From: Candidatus Latescibacterota bacterium
GTDB taxonomy: Bacteria; Krumholzibacteriota; Krumholzibacteriia; Krumholzibacteriales; WJIX01
Assembly: GCA_030621255.1 (NCBI GenBank)
Contig: JAUXHZ010000093.1
Coordinates: 1-5,553, forward strand
Reading direction: 5' to 3'
DNA: 5,553 bases
Under the pieces are notes generated by a model. It had not been told where the DNA came from. It was given only the letters and a program-made list of their open reading frames with translations, and made no database searches. The translations under genes and the position numbers were made by a program. The first letter of the stretch is position 1, and each line of letters starts with the position of its first letter. Below are positions 4,859-5,553 of the stretch, in pieces.

Positions 4859-5553
4859 ATGGAGAAAATTTCAAGATTTTCAGTCAACCAGCCTGTAACT
4901 GTTATGATGTTCGTTTTTGCGATTATCCTCCTTGGTACAATCTCCTTTCAGCGCCTCGGTATTGAAATCCTGCCCGATCTTAACAACCCGAGCCTCTTTA
5001 TCGAATTGGAAGCCGGAGAACGCCCCCCCGGCGAAATCGAAAACCTTTTTGTCGAGCAGATTGAATCATTAGCGAGCCGGCAGAGGGGCGTTTCGGATGT
5101 CACGTCGAAAATTAAAACCGGGTCTGCCCTAATCACAGTTCAATACGGCTGGAATACTGATATGGACGAGGCATTCCTCGATCTGCAGAAGACGGTAACA
5201 GACCTCGGCCAGCAAATTGATATCGACAATCTTTCCATATCACAATATGACCCGAATGCCCAGCCCGTGATGACATTAGCGCTGAGCCACCCCGAGATTG
5301 ACGATATGAACGACTTGAGATTAATAGCTGAAAATTATATCCAGAACGAACTGATCCGCATCGATGGAATCGCGGAAGTTAAAATATCGGGTGAAGAGGA
5401 AAAAGAGGTTGTGATAGAAACAGACCGCTACCTCCTCGACGCCTTCGGCATCACAACCTCCGATATATCAAACAAGATACAGAGTTTCAATCAGAATATA
5501 TCGGGTGGCTCGGTAGTGGAAATGGGGCTGAAGTATGTAATCAAAGGTGTCAG
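4859..5553 (+). CDS. RND efflux pump permease, N-terminal part (runs off the right edge)
   Basis: The first 231 codons are present. Full RND permeases are about 1000-1050 residues, so roughly a quarter is visible. From the ATG at 4859: a short cytoplasmic start (MEKISRFSVNQPVTV) with the RND-typical N-Q-P-V, transmembrane helix 1 at about 13-32, then RLGIEILPDLNNPSLFIELEAG, the family opening of the porter domain. Further landmarks are YGWNTDMDEAFLDLQK at about 97-112, DPNAQPVM near 131-138 and NELIRIDGIAEVKISG at about 162-177, all ordinary HAE1/AcrB-like positions. In the loop that usually reads Y-P-G-A-x-P-E-E-V-E it has E-A-G-E-R-P-P-G-E-I-E. Transmembrane proton-relay residues lie beyond the window. 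Only a weak GGA precedes the start codon. It acts in the inner membrane as the proton-driven motor of the channel-adaptor-pump complex. Drug, metal, lipid and signal export remain possible. Confidence 0.9.
   Translation, partial: MEKISRFSVNQPVTVMMFVFAIILLGTISFQRLGIEILPDLNNPSLFIELEAGERPPGEIENLFVEQIESLASRQRGVSDVTSKIKTGSALITVQYGWNTDMDEAFLDLQKTVTDLGQQIDIDNLSISQYDPNAQPVMTLALSHPEIDDMNDLRLIAENYIQNELIRIDGIAEVKISGEEEKEVVIETDRYLLDAFGITTSDISNKIQSFNQNISGGSVVEMGLKYVIKGV

Overview
The window holds two divergently transcribed gene groups, separated by about 620 bases of non-coding DNA. On the minus strand is a three-gene toxin-antitoxin operon of the HipBST type. On the plus strand is a tripartite RND efflux operon whose pump gene runs off the right edge. 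The outer-membrane channel, the lipoprotein adaptor and the RND pump point to a Gram-negative (diderm) bacterium. The proteins do not match a phylum I can name with confidence. They read more like an environmental or uncultured lineage than a well-known enterobacterium.

Minus strand, 147-1591: hipB (HTH antitoxin and repressor), hipS (the detached N-terminal HipA subdomain, acting as antitoxin) and hipT (a short HipA-like Ser/Thr kinase toxin). They are transcribed in that order with overlaps of 29 and 8 bases, so translation is probably coupled. A near-consensus sigma70-type promoter sits so close to the hipB ATG that the transcript would be nearly or fully leaderless. The kinase keeps its lysine, its GNxDxHxxN loop and its metal-binding Asp. 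Its Gly-rich loop reads S-I-Q, not the S-I-S of the E. coli O127:H6 protein. HipS has Ile where I recall a functionally important Trp in the E. coli protein.

Middle, 1592-2214: A+T-rich non-coding DNA. It contains the hip promoter, inverted repeats that could be HipB operators, a G-rich patch with a perfect 14-bp tandem duplication, and a strong-looking promoter reading toward the efflux genes with a leader of roughly 210 bases.

Plus strand, 2215-5553: a TolC-family outer-membrane factor, a GTG-started lipoprotein periplasmic adaptor 10 bases downstream, then about 100 bases with GC-rich dyads, then the N-terminal 231 codons of an RND permease. Together they would form an envelope-spanning, proton-driven export machine. 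The substrate cannot be told from the sequence, and no local regulator of the pump is visible.
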